The notes under the pieces were generated by a model. The model ran no database searches, had not been told where the DNA came from, and saw only the letters and a program-made list of their open reading frames with translations. Of a stretch of 64,000 nucleotides of DNA, positions 7,224-18,296 are shown in pieces. How positions within the stretch are numbered: position 1 is the first letter of the stretch; every line of letters starts with the position of its first letter. The translations under genes were made by a program, and so were the position numbers. The DNA is from CADCWN01 sp046328475 (GTDB taxonomy: Bacteria; Chloroflexota; Chloroflexia; Thermomicrobiales; CADCWN01): contig JAXLWN010000006.1 of NCBI GenBank assembly GCA_046328475.1, positions 62,001 to 126,000 of the forward strand, written 5' to 3'.

Positions 7224-9074
7224 ATGCCCGTCGATCCTTCGGTTGAGCCCGCTGTCGAGCCGAACGAGGAAATCCTGAGCGAGCGCCAGCGGCGACTGGT
7301 CGGCGAGGAGCGCGCGGTCCTCGACCGCCTGCTCGACCGGATGACCGCGTTCGGCGCTGCATCGGACGAACTGGCCCTCCTGCGCCGCGCCGTGCGCGGC
7401 CTGGATGAGCTCGTCCTGCTCGTCATCGTCGGCGAATTTAACTCCGGCAAGTCGGCCTTCATCAACGCGCTGCTCGGCGACGGCGTGATGACCGAGGGGG
7501 TCACGCCGACGACCGCGCTGATCAACCTCCTCCGCTTCGGCCCGACCCACAGCGCGACCACCACCCCCGAGGGGATGGTCGAGCATCGCGACCCCGCCCG
7601 CTTCCTGCGCGACATCAGCGTCGGCGATACACCCGGCACCAACGCCATCGTCCGCGAGCACGAGGCGATCGTGCAGGACTTTGTCCCCCGCTCCGATCTC
7701 GTCCTCTTCGTCACCAGCGCCGACCGCCCCTTCAGCGAGTCGGAACGCGCCTTCATGCAGGCGATCCGCGACTGGGGCAAGAAGATCGTGATCATCCTCA
7801 ACAAGGCCGACTTGCTCGACGCCGCCGGGCTGGCCGAGGTGGATCGCTTCATCCGCGACCACACCGCCCGCCTGCTCGGCTTCAATGCCGAGGTCTTCCC
7901 CATATCGGCCAAGCTGGCCCAGCGCGCCAAGGCCCTGGAGCCGGGACCGGAGCGCGACGCACTCTGGGCGCGCAGCCGCTTCGGCGCGCTCGAACGCTAC
8001 ATCTTCGAGACGCTGGACGAAGAGAGCCGCGTCCGCCTGAAGCTGCTCAGCCCGCTCGGTGTCGCCGAACGCCTCACCGAGCGCTATTACGATGTCGCGC
8101 AGGAGCGCCTGACCTTGCTGGCGGACGATAGTCAGACCATCGAGACGATCGAGGGCCAACTCAACGCCTACGGCGAGGATATGCGCCGCGATTTCGGGCA
8201 ATACCTGACCAAGATCGACAACATCATCCTCGGCCTCAACGAGCGCGGCAGCCGTTTCTTCGACGAGACCCTGCGCATCGGCCGCACGCCCGACCTCCTC
8301 AACGCCGACAAGATCCGCGCCGCCTTCGAGCGCGAGGTCGTCGGCGACACCGAGTCGCGGATCGAGGCGACCGTGCAGGAGATGATCGACTGGCTGATCG
8401 AGCACGATCTGAAGACCTGGACCGCCGTCAACGACTACGTCACGCGCCGCCAATTGACCAAGTACAACGACGCCGTCATCGGCGAAGTCGGCAAAGGCTT
8501 CGCCTACGACCGCCGCGCGCTGCTGACCTCGGTCGCCCACACCGCGCAGCGCGTCGTCGCGGAGTACGACCCCAAGGCCGAGTCGCGCCAGCTCTCCGAG
8601 TCGGTGCGCGGCGCGATCGTCGGCACCGGGCTGGCGCAGGTCGGCGCGGTCGGCCTCGGCGCGCTCGTCATCGCCGCCGCCTCGACCGTGGCGGTGGATG
8701 TGACCGGCATCCTCGCCGCCTCCTTCGTCGCGCTGCTCGGCTTCGGCATCCTCCCCGCCAAGCGCCGCCGCGCCCAGAAGGAGTTCCGCGCCCGTTCGGA
8801 CGCGCTGCGCGAACGGCTCGTCGCCACCCTCAAGGAGCAGTTCACGGGCGAACTCGACCGCTCCCTGGCGCGCATCCGCGAGGCCGTCGCCCCCTACACC
8901 CGCTTCGTCCGCTCCGAGCGCGACAAGGCCCGCGCCCTGCACGAGGAGTTGACCGAAACCGCGACCCACCTGCGGCAACTGCGCGTCGGTATCGAGCGCA
9001 GCCTGAACGCCGACGGCAGCGCGAAGGCGCTCCCACATCAGGCACTGATCGAAACGGTCGCGCCGCTGGATTGA
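7224..9074 (+). CDS. Dynamin-like GTPase
   Basis: A 616-residue large GTPase. Motifs seen: G1 GEFNSGKSAFINALLG (about 70-85), the G2 Thr in GVTPTTALI, G3 DTPGTNA (about 135), G4 NKAD (about 193). A long helical middle is followed by a hydrophobic hairpin (about 466-512, GLAQVGAVGLGALVIAAAS and GILAASFVALLGFGIL) that should insert in the membrane, then a basic helical tail. This is the layout of bacterial dynamin-like proteins, which remodel or protect membranes. The ATG at 7224 follows agaaggag; the frame upstream lacks support. It is divergent from the nitroreductase. Confidence 0.9.
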   Translation: MPVDPSVEPAVEPNEEILSERQRRLVGEERAVLDRLLDRMTAFGAASDELALLRRAVRGLDELVLLVIVGEFNSGKSAFINALLGDGVMTEGVTPTTALINLLRFGPTHSATTTPEGMVEHRDPARFLRDISVGDTPGTNAIVREHEAIVQDFVPRSDLVLFVTSADRPFSESERAFMQAIRDWGKKIVIILNKADLLDAAGLAEVDRFIRDHTARLLGFNAEVFPISAKLAQRAKALEPGPERDALWARSRFGALERYIFETLDEESRVRLKLLSPLGVAERLTERYYDVAQERLTLLADDSQTIETIEGQLNAYGEDMRRDFGQYLTKIDNIILGLNERGSRFFDETLRIGRTPDLLNADKIRAAFEREVVGDTESRIEATVQEMIDWLIEHDLKTWTAVNDYVTRRQLTKYNDAVIGEVGKGFAYDRRALLTSVAHTAQRVVAEYDPKAESRQLSESVRGAIVGTGLAQVGAVGLGALVIAAASTVAVDVTGILAASFVALLGFGILPAKRRRAQKEFRARSDALRERLVATLKEQFTGELDRSLARIREAVAPYTRFVRSERDKARALHEELTETATHLRQLRVGIERSLNADGSAKALPHQALIETVAPLD

Positions 9075-9114
9075 CCTGCAATGCAGGAAGCAGGGCGAAA
9101 AGGATGGAGACGAG

Positions 9115-9825
9115 ATGAGCGAAAAAGCAGCAGAAGTCAACGTAACGGCCGCGATGGACAAGCTACGCGCCGAAGGTCTGGCCTGCACCCGCTGCGACCT
9201 CTACAAAACCGGCACACCCGTCGTCTGGGGCGAGGGCGATCCTGCGGCCAAAGTGATGTTCATCGGCCAGGGACCGGGCGAGCAGGAGTCGAAGCAGGAA
9301 CGCCCCTTTGTCGGCCCCGCCGGGCGGCTCTTCGACCGCGCCCTCGCCGAAGCGGGCATCGACCGCGCCAAACTCTGGCTGACCAACGGCATCAAGCACT
9401 GGGCAACCACCACCAATCCACGCGGCAACCGCGTCAATCGCGCGCCGCGCGTCGGCGAGATGCGCGCCTGCCACCACTGGCTCGCGGGCGAGTTGGCGAT
9501 CGTCCAACCGCGCCTGATCGTCTGCCTCGGTGCCTCGGCCGTCCAGGCCCTCACCGACAAAGCCGAAAAGATGAACGAAATTCGCGGCCAGTGGATCGAC
9601 GGCCCGGACAACTCCTCCGTCATGGCCACCTTCCACCCCTCCTACCTGCTCCGCCTCCAGAGCGCCGACCCCGCCGCCGCCGCCGCCACCTGGGACATCT
9701 TCCTCGCCGACCTCGGCACCGTCCGCGACCGGGCGAAGGAACTCAAGCTCGCGATCAGGCAGCCGCCGCAGCCTGAGTCCGTGCTATCCTTTCAAAGTAC
9801 GATCGGAGCAACGCGAGGGTTGGGC
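9115..9825 (+). CDS. Uracil-DNA glycosylase, Fe-S family 4 / UdgX-like
   Basis: The domain covers about 220 residues. Cys24 and Cys27 (LACTRC) plus Cys in MRACHH and LIVCLGAS fit the four Fe-S ligands. GQGPGEQES is motif A, RPFVGPAGRLFDRAL is the uracil-pocket segment, and HPSYLLRL is motif B. The linker aligned with the UdgX motif RRIHKTP reads NRVNRAP, so the DNA-crosslinking His is Asn here. No stop codon separates this domain from the following Uma2 domain: the frame runs to 10401. A one-base shift near 9775 would end it at a TGA, so the fusion may be an assembly artefact. Role: excision of uracil from DNA. Confidence 0.85.
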
Positions 9826-10401
9826 ATGGCAGCGAGTGCGCGCGAATATCTCACCCCGGACGAATATCTGGCGTTCGAGCGCCAGGCCGAGACGAAGCAT
9901 GAGTACTTCGATGGGCAGCTTATCGCCATGGTCGGTGGCAGTCCTCGCCACAGCCATCTCGGTGGGAATGTCGTCACGTCCCTCAACAATGCCCTCGCTG
10001 GTCGTCCATGCATCGTTTTTAATGGCGACCTCAAAGTTCGGCACACAAAACGTCGCAATTTGCCTATCCGGACGCAACGGTTGTTTGCGGTTCGCCACGC
10101 TATGGGGAGGACGAGCAAGACGTGCTGCTCAACCCGAATCTTATCGCCGAAGTCCTATCGCCTTCCACGCAACGATATGACCGCACCGGCAAATTTCTAC
10201 GCTACCAGAGCCTTCCAGCTTTGCCGAATACCTACTCGTCGAGCAAGACATCCTCGCGTCGAACTCTGCTCTCGCCAGGAAGATGGTTCCTGGGAATGGT
10301 CAGTGGCCGAGGGTTTGGAGGCAACCCTCACCATCCCCTCGCTCGATTGCACCATCGCCCTCGCCGACATCTACCGCAACATCACTTTCGACGAAGCATA
10401 G
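9826..10401 (+). pseudogene. Uma2-family putative endonuclease, frameshifted
   Basis: From the ATG at 9826 the frame reads AREYLTPDEYLAFERQAETK and YFDGQLIAMVGG, the N terminus of Uma2 (DUF820) proteins. Near 10062 it continues in another frame (AYPDATVVCGSPRYGED, LLNPNLIAEVLSPST), near 10217 in a third (FAEYLLVEQDILAS), and near 10260 it returns to the first (VELCSRQEDGSWEWSVAEG) to TAG at 10401. With the three shifts repaired, the PD-(D/E)XK-like Asp (AYPDA) and Glu (AEVLSP) are present. Uma2 proteins are restriction-endonuclease-fold proteins that are often expanded in Chloroflexota and cyanobacteria. Either a decayed gene or poorly resolved sequence. Confidence 0.8.
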
Positions 10402-10621
10402 CCCCCGCCCCAGGCACCCCCCAAATTTCCCATACCCCTCCTACCTGGGACGTAGTACCCTGGCCCCCGACAGGTGCCCCATAGCCACGTCGCCACCTCC
10501 TCCCGATAATGGGGACATGCAGCGCCACCACGGTGCAGCAGCGACCAGCGGATCGCCGGTCGCTCGGGATACCGTTCCGTCGCCGCAGCGACCAGCTGGA
10601 TCCCCGCACAGGGAGGAGCCG

Positions 10622-12889
<2,268 letters not shown>

Positions 12890-12933
12890 GGCGTGGGGCA
12901 GAGTCCGATGAAGACGTGGAGCAAAAACGGGAG

Positions 12934-15675
12934 TCAGTGCCCGCGCGCTCGCGATAGCAACGCCAGTTCCTCGGCGCGACGTATCGCCGCTCGGCGGTTA
13001 TTCACCCCGAGCTTGCCGTAAATATTCTTCGTGTGGGTCCGCATGGTATTCAGCGACACCATCAACTCGCGGGCGATCTCCGGGCCATCGAGGTCGGTGC
13101 CGAGCAGCCGCAGCACGTCGAGCTCGCGTTCGCTCAGCGGCTCAACCACATCCTGCTTCGCAGATGTCCGCTCCTCGGCCTTGCCTTCGCCGGCCAGGAG
13201 CCGGGTCACAACGTTCGGCGCAATTCCCTGCTTCGCAGCCGCCTCCAGCAAGGCCACCAGCGGTGGCCCCTCATCGAGGAAAACGCGGACATAGCCCTCT
13301 GGCTCGGCCAACGCCAGGGCACGCCCCAGCGGCCCCAGCGCCGCCACGACATCGCCCCGCGCCCGGTATGCCAGCGCTTGCAGCACCAGGTTTTCGATGA
13401 CGCTCCCCAGCCTCCCGCCAGCTTCCGCCGCGTGCAGCAGGCGCGCAAGGAAACGCGGCACCTCCTGCGTAGCGCGGCGTGTGCGGTCCGCCACATCGCG
13501 CGCCAGGAGCACCCTCACCAGGGTGAGGTGCTCGAACTCGCGCAGGTAGCTGAGGTCGTCATCGGGCGATAGGCCCCGCTCGCGCACCCAGCCGAGGGCG
13601 TCGCCCAACCTGCCGTGCGCCACCCACACCCGGACCTTCCGCGCGGCGACGGTGCGCACCTGCGGCAAATACCCCCGCACCTCCAGGCGCTCCGCCTCGT
13701 CGAGCAAATCGAGCGCGCCGTCCAGATCGCCTTCCGCCTCCCTGACGCGCGCCATCGCCACGCACCAGCGCGACCGGTCGTGCGGCACGCCCATGCCCAC
13801 CGCCAGTTCCCGACTCCTGAGCAGGTGGCGGGTGGCGGCCTCCAGATCGTTCCGCTCTCGCCCGATCTCGCCCAGTGCCAGCAACAGATCGGCCGGCCCG
13901 TGCAGGCGCGGATCGCCCTGCTCGGTGGCGCGCTGCACCCCTTGCTCCAGGATGCGCTCCGCGTCGCGCAGGCGGCCTTGCGCCACCCTGATATCGGCCA
14001 TGACGAGGGCACCGCCGATGAAATCGGCGATATGCCCCGCCCGTCGAAGGCTCTCCATGCCCGCAGCATACGTCCCGTATGCCGCTTCGAGATCGCCGCT
14101 CGCCCACGAGGCCAGTCCCAGGAACCCCGCCGCCGCCCCGCGTCGGAGATGGTCGTCCTCGGGCACGAGGTCGAGCACCCGCCGCGCATGCACCACCGTG
14201 GCAGCCACGTCGCCCACGGCCTGGGTCTGTGCGGCGCGGTAAATGGCGATCGTCGCCGGCAGCCGTCGGAATTCCTCCTCGTCTTCAACGATCATCTCGG
14301 ACGAGAGGACGCCCGGTCGCCCAGGTTCGTCCGCTGCGGCAGCGAACCATCGTTCGGCATCCCGCAACCGCGCTTCGACGCCATCGAACTGGTTATGCTC
14401 CAGCAGCGCCCAGGCGTACACCACGCTGAGTACGGGCCGTTGGCGAATCACGTCGTCGGGGAGTGCCGCGAGCCAGCCGATCAACGTAACACCCATCCGA
14501 CTCCGGCGCAATACGGGCAGCGCCCGCTCGATCAAGGCCGCCACGCGCGCGAAATCCCCCGCAGCCAGCGCGTGGCGGATCGCCTCGGACGACTCGCCGT
14601 GCTGCTCGAACCACGCGCTCGCCCGCCGGTGGAGTTCCGGGACCCGCTCGGGTTGCTCGTCCAGCAGATAGGCGCGCAGCACATCCGCGAAGAGGTGGTG
14701 GTAGCGATACCAGTGGCGCTTGTCGTCCAGCGGCACGACGAACAGGTTGCCGCGCTCCAGCGCCTCCAACACCCCGGCACCGCCCTCGCGACCGGTAACG
14801 GCGTCGCAGAGCGATCCGCTCAGGCGGTCGAGAATCGCGGTGTCCAGCAGGAAAGCGCGCACGGCTGCGGGCTGACGCTGCAGCACCTCCTCCACCAGAT
14901 AGTCCAGCACGTAGCGGTCATCGCCGGCGAACGCCCGGACAAAGCTGGGGACATCCGCCCGCCCCTGCAGCGAGAGCGCCGCCAGCTGGAGCCCCGCTAT
15001 CCACCCCTCGGTCCGCGTCTCCAGCGCCGCTACTTCCGACGTCGAGAGGGCCAGCCCCATGGTCGCATTGAGGAATGCCGCCGCCTCGTCGGCCGCAAAC
15101 CGCAAGTCGGCCACCCGAATCTCGGTAAGTTCGCCGCGCACGCGCAGACGGGTCAGCGGCAACGCCGGGTCCGCGCGACTGGCGATCACCAGGTGCAGGC
15201 GCGCGGGCAGGTGGTCGAGCAGGAAGACCATCCCCTCGCGCACCTCGCGCGCATCGATAACGTGATAATCATCCAGCACCAGCACAACATCGTGCGGCAG
15301 CGCCGCCAACTCGTTGACGAGTGTGGTCAGGATCGCGTCGATCGGCACCGGTTGCGGCGACTCCAGCAACGCGAGCGCACCCGTCCCGATCCCCGGCACC
15401 ACCGTCCGCAGCGCGGCGATCAGGTAGGTCCAGAAGACCCCCGGCTGATTATCCCCCTGGTCAAGCGAGAGCCAGGCCGCAGATCGTTCGCTGGCCGACG
15501 CTGCCCCCAACCACTCGGCCAGCAGCGTCGTCTTGCCAAACCCCGGCGGCGCGGAAACGAGCGTCAGCCCCCCCTCGACCCCGCGATCCAGCCGCTCGTG
15601 CAGTCGAGACCGCAACACCAGCGCCCGACGCGGCCTGGGCAGGTACACCTTCGTTTCGAGCAGCGGACCAATCAT
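12934..15675 (-). CDS. LuxR-family ATP-binding regulator (MalT/LAL type)
   Basis: A 913-residue transcription factor. The Walker A motif APPGFGKTTLLAEW is near residue 42 and the Walker B motif VVLVLDDYH near 128, together a STAND NTPase domain. Helical TPR-like repeats fill the middle (about 380-830). The C-terminal LuxR helix-turn-helix runs from LSERELDVLRLLGTDL through EIARELMVSLNTMRTHTKN to the last 20 residues. MalT-like proteins bind an inducer and ATP, then activate promoters. The stop is 45 bases from the convergent SLH gene; the ThDP enzyme lies upstream on the same strand. The inducer is unknown. The length is typical for the family. Confidence 0.92.
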   Translation of the reverse strand: MIGPLLETKVYLPRPRRALVLRSRLHERLDRGVEGGLTLVSAPPGFGKTTLLAEWLGAASASERSAAWLSLDQGDNQPGVFWTYLIAALRTVVPGIGTGALALLESPQPVPIDAILTTLVNELAALPHDVVLVLDDYHVIDAREVREGMVFLLDHLPARLHLVIASRADPALPLTRLRVRGELTEIRVADLRFAADEAAAFLNATMGLALSTSEVAALETRTEGWIAGLQLAALSLQGRADVPSFVRAFAGDDRYVLDYLVEEVLQRQPAAVRAFLLDTAILDRLSGSLCDAVTGREGGAGVLEALERGNLFVVPLDDKRHWYRYHHLFADVLRAYLLDEQPERVPELHRRASAWFEQHGESSEAIRHALAAGDFARVAALIERALPVLRRSRMGVTLIGWLAALPDDVIRQRPVLSVVYAWALLEHNQFDGVEARLRDAERWFAAAADEPGRPGVLSSEMIVEDEEEFRRLPATIAIYRAAQTQAVGDVAATVVHARRVLDLVPEDDHLRRGAAAGFLGLASWASGDLEAAYGTYAAGMESLRRAGHIADFIGGALVMADIRVAQGRLRDAERILEQGVQRATEQGDPRLHGPADLLLALGEIGRERNDLEAATRHLLRSRELAVGMGVPHDRSRWCVAMARVREAEGDLDGALDLLDEAERLEVRGYLPQVRTVAARKVRVWVAHGRLGDALGWVRERGLSPDDDLSYLREFEHLTLVRVLLARDVADRTRRATQEVPRFLARLLHAAEAGGRLGSVIENLVLQALAYRARGDVVAALGPLGRALALAEPEGYVRVFLDEGPPLVALLEAAAKQGIAPNVVTRLLAGEGKAEERTSAKQDVVEPLSERELDVLRLLGTDLDGPEIARELMVSLNTMRTHTKNIYGKLGVNNRRAAIRRAEELALLSRARGH

Positions 15676-15732
15676 CCCCCATCATCCGCAAACATCACAC
15701 GCCCCAACCACATCCTCGCGCCCCCTCCCCCG

Positions 15733-15753
15733 TCTCTCCTCTCTCCTCTCTCC
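15733..15753. repeat. Three perfect heptamers (tctctcc)
   Basis: Three exact tandem copies end nine bases downstream of the stop codon of the ThDP enzyme gene (15763-15765). This is one of the stop-associated tracts described in the findings. Confidence 0.9.
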
Positions 15754-15762
15754 ACACCCCCG

Positions 15763-17370
15763 TCAAGGCGCTTCCGTCGGACTCGGCAGGCTGCGGATGA
15801 GCACATTCACGCACGCGGGCTTGCCGCTCGCCAGCGCGCGGCGAATCGCGGGCGCGATCTCCTCAGGCGATTGCACGAACTCCCCGTGCGCCCCGAGCGC
15901 CCGCGCGACCTCGTCGTAGCGACTCGGCAGCAGATAGCTCGCGACGACGCGATCCTCGCCGTAGTTGCTCAACTGCCGGTGCAACTCCGCCCCCCAGCCC
16001 GCGTCGTTGCCGATCACCGCGACGAACGGCACGTTGTGGCGCACCGCCGTGTCGAACTCCATGATGTGATACCCCGCCGTCCCATCCCCCAGGAACGCGA
16101 CAACCGGGGGCGCACCGCCCCCCTGCGCGATAGCCGTGCCGATGGCGAACGGGATGCTCGGGCCGATCATCCCGAGCTTGCCATTGACTAGCGTTTGCCC
16201 GATCCAGTCGCCGAACGCCCAGCGCGCCCACTGCGCGAACTCGCCGCCGTCGAAGACCGTCGTCGCCTCCTCCGGCAGCAGATCGTGGATCTCGGTCGCC
16301 AGCCGCAGCGGGTGGATCGGCACCTCCGTCGACTCCGCCACGTCCACCAGCTCGGCGTTCGCCGCCGAACGCGCCGCCGACAATTCGGCGATCCAGGGGT
16401 CCACGTTCCAGTTGAACCGCCCCGCCCCTTCCACCAGTTGGCGCAGCACCGCGACCGGATCGCCCGCCAGCGCCAGATCGGTCGGCCCGGCAACGGCGGC
16501 CGGGTCCACCACGATCACGCGCCGGCACGCCGCGAAGGCCGGTGTCTGCGCGAAGCCGACCGCGAAGTCGCGCGACGCCAGCAGGAGCACAATGTCGGCC
16601 TCCTTCGTCAGCCGCCCCATCCCCTGATAGATCGGATCGGTCAGGCCTCGCGGACTCTCCACCGGCAGGCAGGGCAGCCCGGTCGCATCCACGAAGGCTT
16701 CCAGCGCCATCGCCGCGTCGCCGCGTCCGCGCGCCAGCCCCGGACCGGCCAGCACCAGCGGCTTCAACGCGGTCGCCAGCAGTTCCAGCGCCTCGTCAAC
16801 GGTCGCCGGATCGGCCGGAGCGACCGCCGGGGCAAGGTCGAGGTCGGCCGGGATCTCCACGGCGGCGGGCTGCGCCAGGAGGTCGGCCGGCAGCGTCAGG
16901 TGGACCGGCCCCGGTCGCCCCGACAGCATCGTGCGCCACGCCAGGGCGAACGTTTGCGGCAGTACGGACACATCGTCCACGCGCCACGCCCCCTTGCAGA
17001 CCCGCTCCGCCAGCCCGACCTGATCGAGATCCTGGAAGCCGCCCCGCCCCGCGCCTGCGCGCGTCGTCCCGCCGCTGAGCCACAGCACCGGCGACTCGGC
17101 GCGGGCGGCGTTCAAGATCGCCGAAAGGGCGTTGGTATGCCCCGGCCCGGCACTGAACAGGCAGACGCCCGGCTCGCCGCGCACGCGCGCCCAGGCATCG
17201 GCCATGTGCGCCGCCGCCGCCTCGTGGCGCGTGTCGGTGAAGGCGATCCCGGCGTCGAGCCCGGCGTCGAAAATCGGCAGAATCTGGTTCCCGGAGAGCG
17301 TGAAGACCCGCTCCACCCCGGCCCGCCGCAACAATTGCACCAGCACTGCGGCCCCTGTCGGTGTCCTCAT
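15763..17370 (-). CDS. Thiamine-diphosphate enzyme, acetolactate synthase-like
   Basis: A 535-residue three-domain ThDP enzyme. The N-terminal pyrimidine domain has the cofactor-activating Glu in TRHEAAAAHMADAWAR (about 46-61) and FSAGPGHTNALS. The central domain is about 185-320. The C-terminal pyrophosphate domain has the GDG...N signature: FLGDGTAGYHIMEFDTA (about 425) and VIGNDAGWG. Its best general match is the acetolactate synthase / benzoylformate decarboxylase superfamily; I do not see residues that fix the substrate. It has a strong ribosome site (gaaggaggg) and is divergent from a GbsR/MarR regulator, which is a plausible controller. Confidence 0.85.
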   Translation of the reverse strand: MRTPTGAAVLVQLLRRAGVERVFTLSGNQILPIFDAGLDAGIAFTDTRHEAAAAHMADAWARVRGEPGVCLFSAGPGHTNALSAILNAARAESPVLWLSGGTTRAGAGRGGFQDLDQVGLAERVCKGAWRVDDVSVLPQTFALAWRTMLSGRPGPVHLTLPADLLAQPAAVEIPADLDLAPAVAPADPATVDEALELLATALKPLVLAGPGLARGRGDAAMALEAFVDATGLPCLPVESPRGLTDPIYQGMGRLTKEADIVLLLASRDFAVGFAQTPAFAACRRVIVVDPAAVAGPTDLALAGDPVAVLRQLVEGAGRFNWNVDPWIAELSAARSAANAELVDVAESTEVPIHPLRLATEIHDLLPEEATTVFDGGEFAQWARWAFGDWIGQTLVNGKLGMIGPSIPFAIGTAIAQGGGAPPVVAFLGDGTAGYHIMEFDTAVRHNVPFVAVIGNDAGWGAELHRQLSNYGEDRVVASYLLPSRYDEVARALGAHGEFVQSPEEIAPAIRRALASGKPACVNVLIRSLPSPTEAP

Positions 17371-17509
17371 TCGCCCTCCTTCACCGCCGCGTCAGGCATC
17401 GCCGCGCGACAGTCCTCCCATCGCACCAATGCAGCATACGCACCCACACCACGCCGCGTCAACGCCCCGGTTGGCCGCACGTACGAACGCCGCGCCACGG
17501 CCCGTCGCC

Positions 17510-17539
17510 TTGACAATCGGCGCGGCAAAATCGTATCCT
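17510..17539 (+). promoter_or_regulatory. Sigma-70-type promoter of the GbsR/MarR regulator
   Basis: TTGACA at 17510-17515 and TATCCT at 17534-17539 are separated by 18 bases. The element lies 34 bases before the regulator ATG in the divergent spacer with the ThDP enzyme gene. Confidence 0.6.
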
Positions 17540-17572
17540 TTCTTTCAGAAAATCGTGAAACGGGGAGGCGTC

Positions 17573-18187
17573 ATGGGCGCGGCGGTGGCAGCAGATCTCA
17601 ATACATCAAGCCTCAAGCGCGAGATCGAAGACCGCGTGCTCCAGGAATGGGCCGAACTCGCGACCGCCTGGGGCGTCAGCCCGGTGCTCGGTCGCATCCA
17701 CGGCCTGCTCCTCCTCGGCGGCCAGCCGATGACCGCCGAAGAAATCTGCGATCGCCTCCAGATCAGCCGCGCCTCGGCCTCAGTCCAGCTCAACGCCATC
17801 CTCGATTGGGGGCTGGCTCGGCGCATCTTCGTCCCCGGCGACCGCCGCCAATACTATCAGGCCGATCCCGACCACTGGTCCTGGTTCCGGCGCGCGGCAA
17901 TCGTGCGCAAGCGCCGCGAATTCGACCCGATCGTCGCGCGCCTCGGTGAAGCGCTCGCCGCCGCGCGCCAGGCAGCGCCGGGCAACGCCGAGGTGGCCAT
18001 CCTCAGCGACCGCCTCGCCGTCCTCCATCGCTTCGTGGACGAGTTCTTCCGGGGCATCGGGCTCGTGCTCGAAGAGGAAGAGGCGCTCCTGCACTATCTC
18101 CTCCGGCTCACCCCCGAGGAGATCAACGAGTTGCGCCAGGTCCTGCGCCTCGCGCTCGGACAGCCCGACGACGGCGCGGCGAAGTAG
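17573..18187 (+). CDS. GbsR/MarR-family transcriptional regulator
   Basis: A 204-residue winged-helix protein. Residues about 20-95 contain the DNA-binding domain: GVSPVLGRIHGLLLLGGQPM, then EEICDRLQISRASASVQLN (recognition helix) and the wing GDRRQYYQADP. The rest is helical (dimerisation). This order is typical of the GbsR-like MarR subgroup. ATG 17573 follows cggggagg and a good promoter. It stands head to head with the ThDP enzyme, so it probably represses or activates that gene. Ligand unknown. A perfect hairpin follows the stop. Confidence 0.85.
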   Translation: MGAAVAADLNTSSLKREIEDRVLQEWAELATAWGVSPVLGRIHGLLLLGGQPMTAEEICDRLQISRASASVQLNAILDWGLARRIFVPGDRRQYYQADPDHWSWFRRAAIVRKRREFDPIVARLGEALAAARQAAPGNAEVAILSDRLAVLHRFVDEFFRGIGLVLEEEEALLHYLLRLTPEEINELRQVLRLALGQPDDGAAK

Positions 18188-18221
18188 CGCCCGCTCGACA
18201 CGACCACATCACACCGCAACG

Positions 18222-18256
18222 AACAGCGCCCCCGGCGATTCGCCGGGGGCGCTGTT
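18222..18256. terminator. 16-bp perfect hairpin between convergent genes
   Basis: Bases 18222-18237 pair with 18241-18256 around a 3-base loop. It lies between the stops of the regulator (18187) and the substrate-binding protein (18297) and can serve both directions. No T-tract. Confidence 0.75.
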
Positions 18257-18296
18257 GCAACGGCGGGGCGAGATCGTCCCGCCATCGGCCGCGCGA

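Noticed and set aside
7113..9188. 691-codon open frame antisense to the dynamin-like GTPase
   Set aside because: It is a shadow of a high-GC gene with strong motifs on the other strand; the translation is low-complexity Asp/Glu/Gly-rich with no motif.
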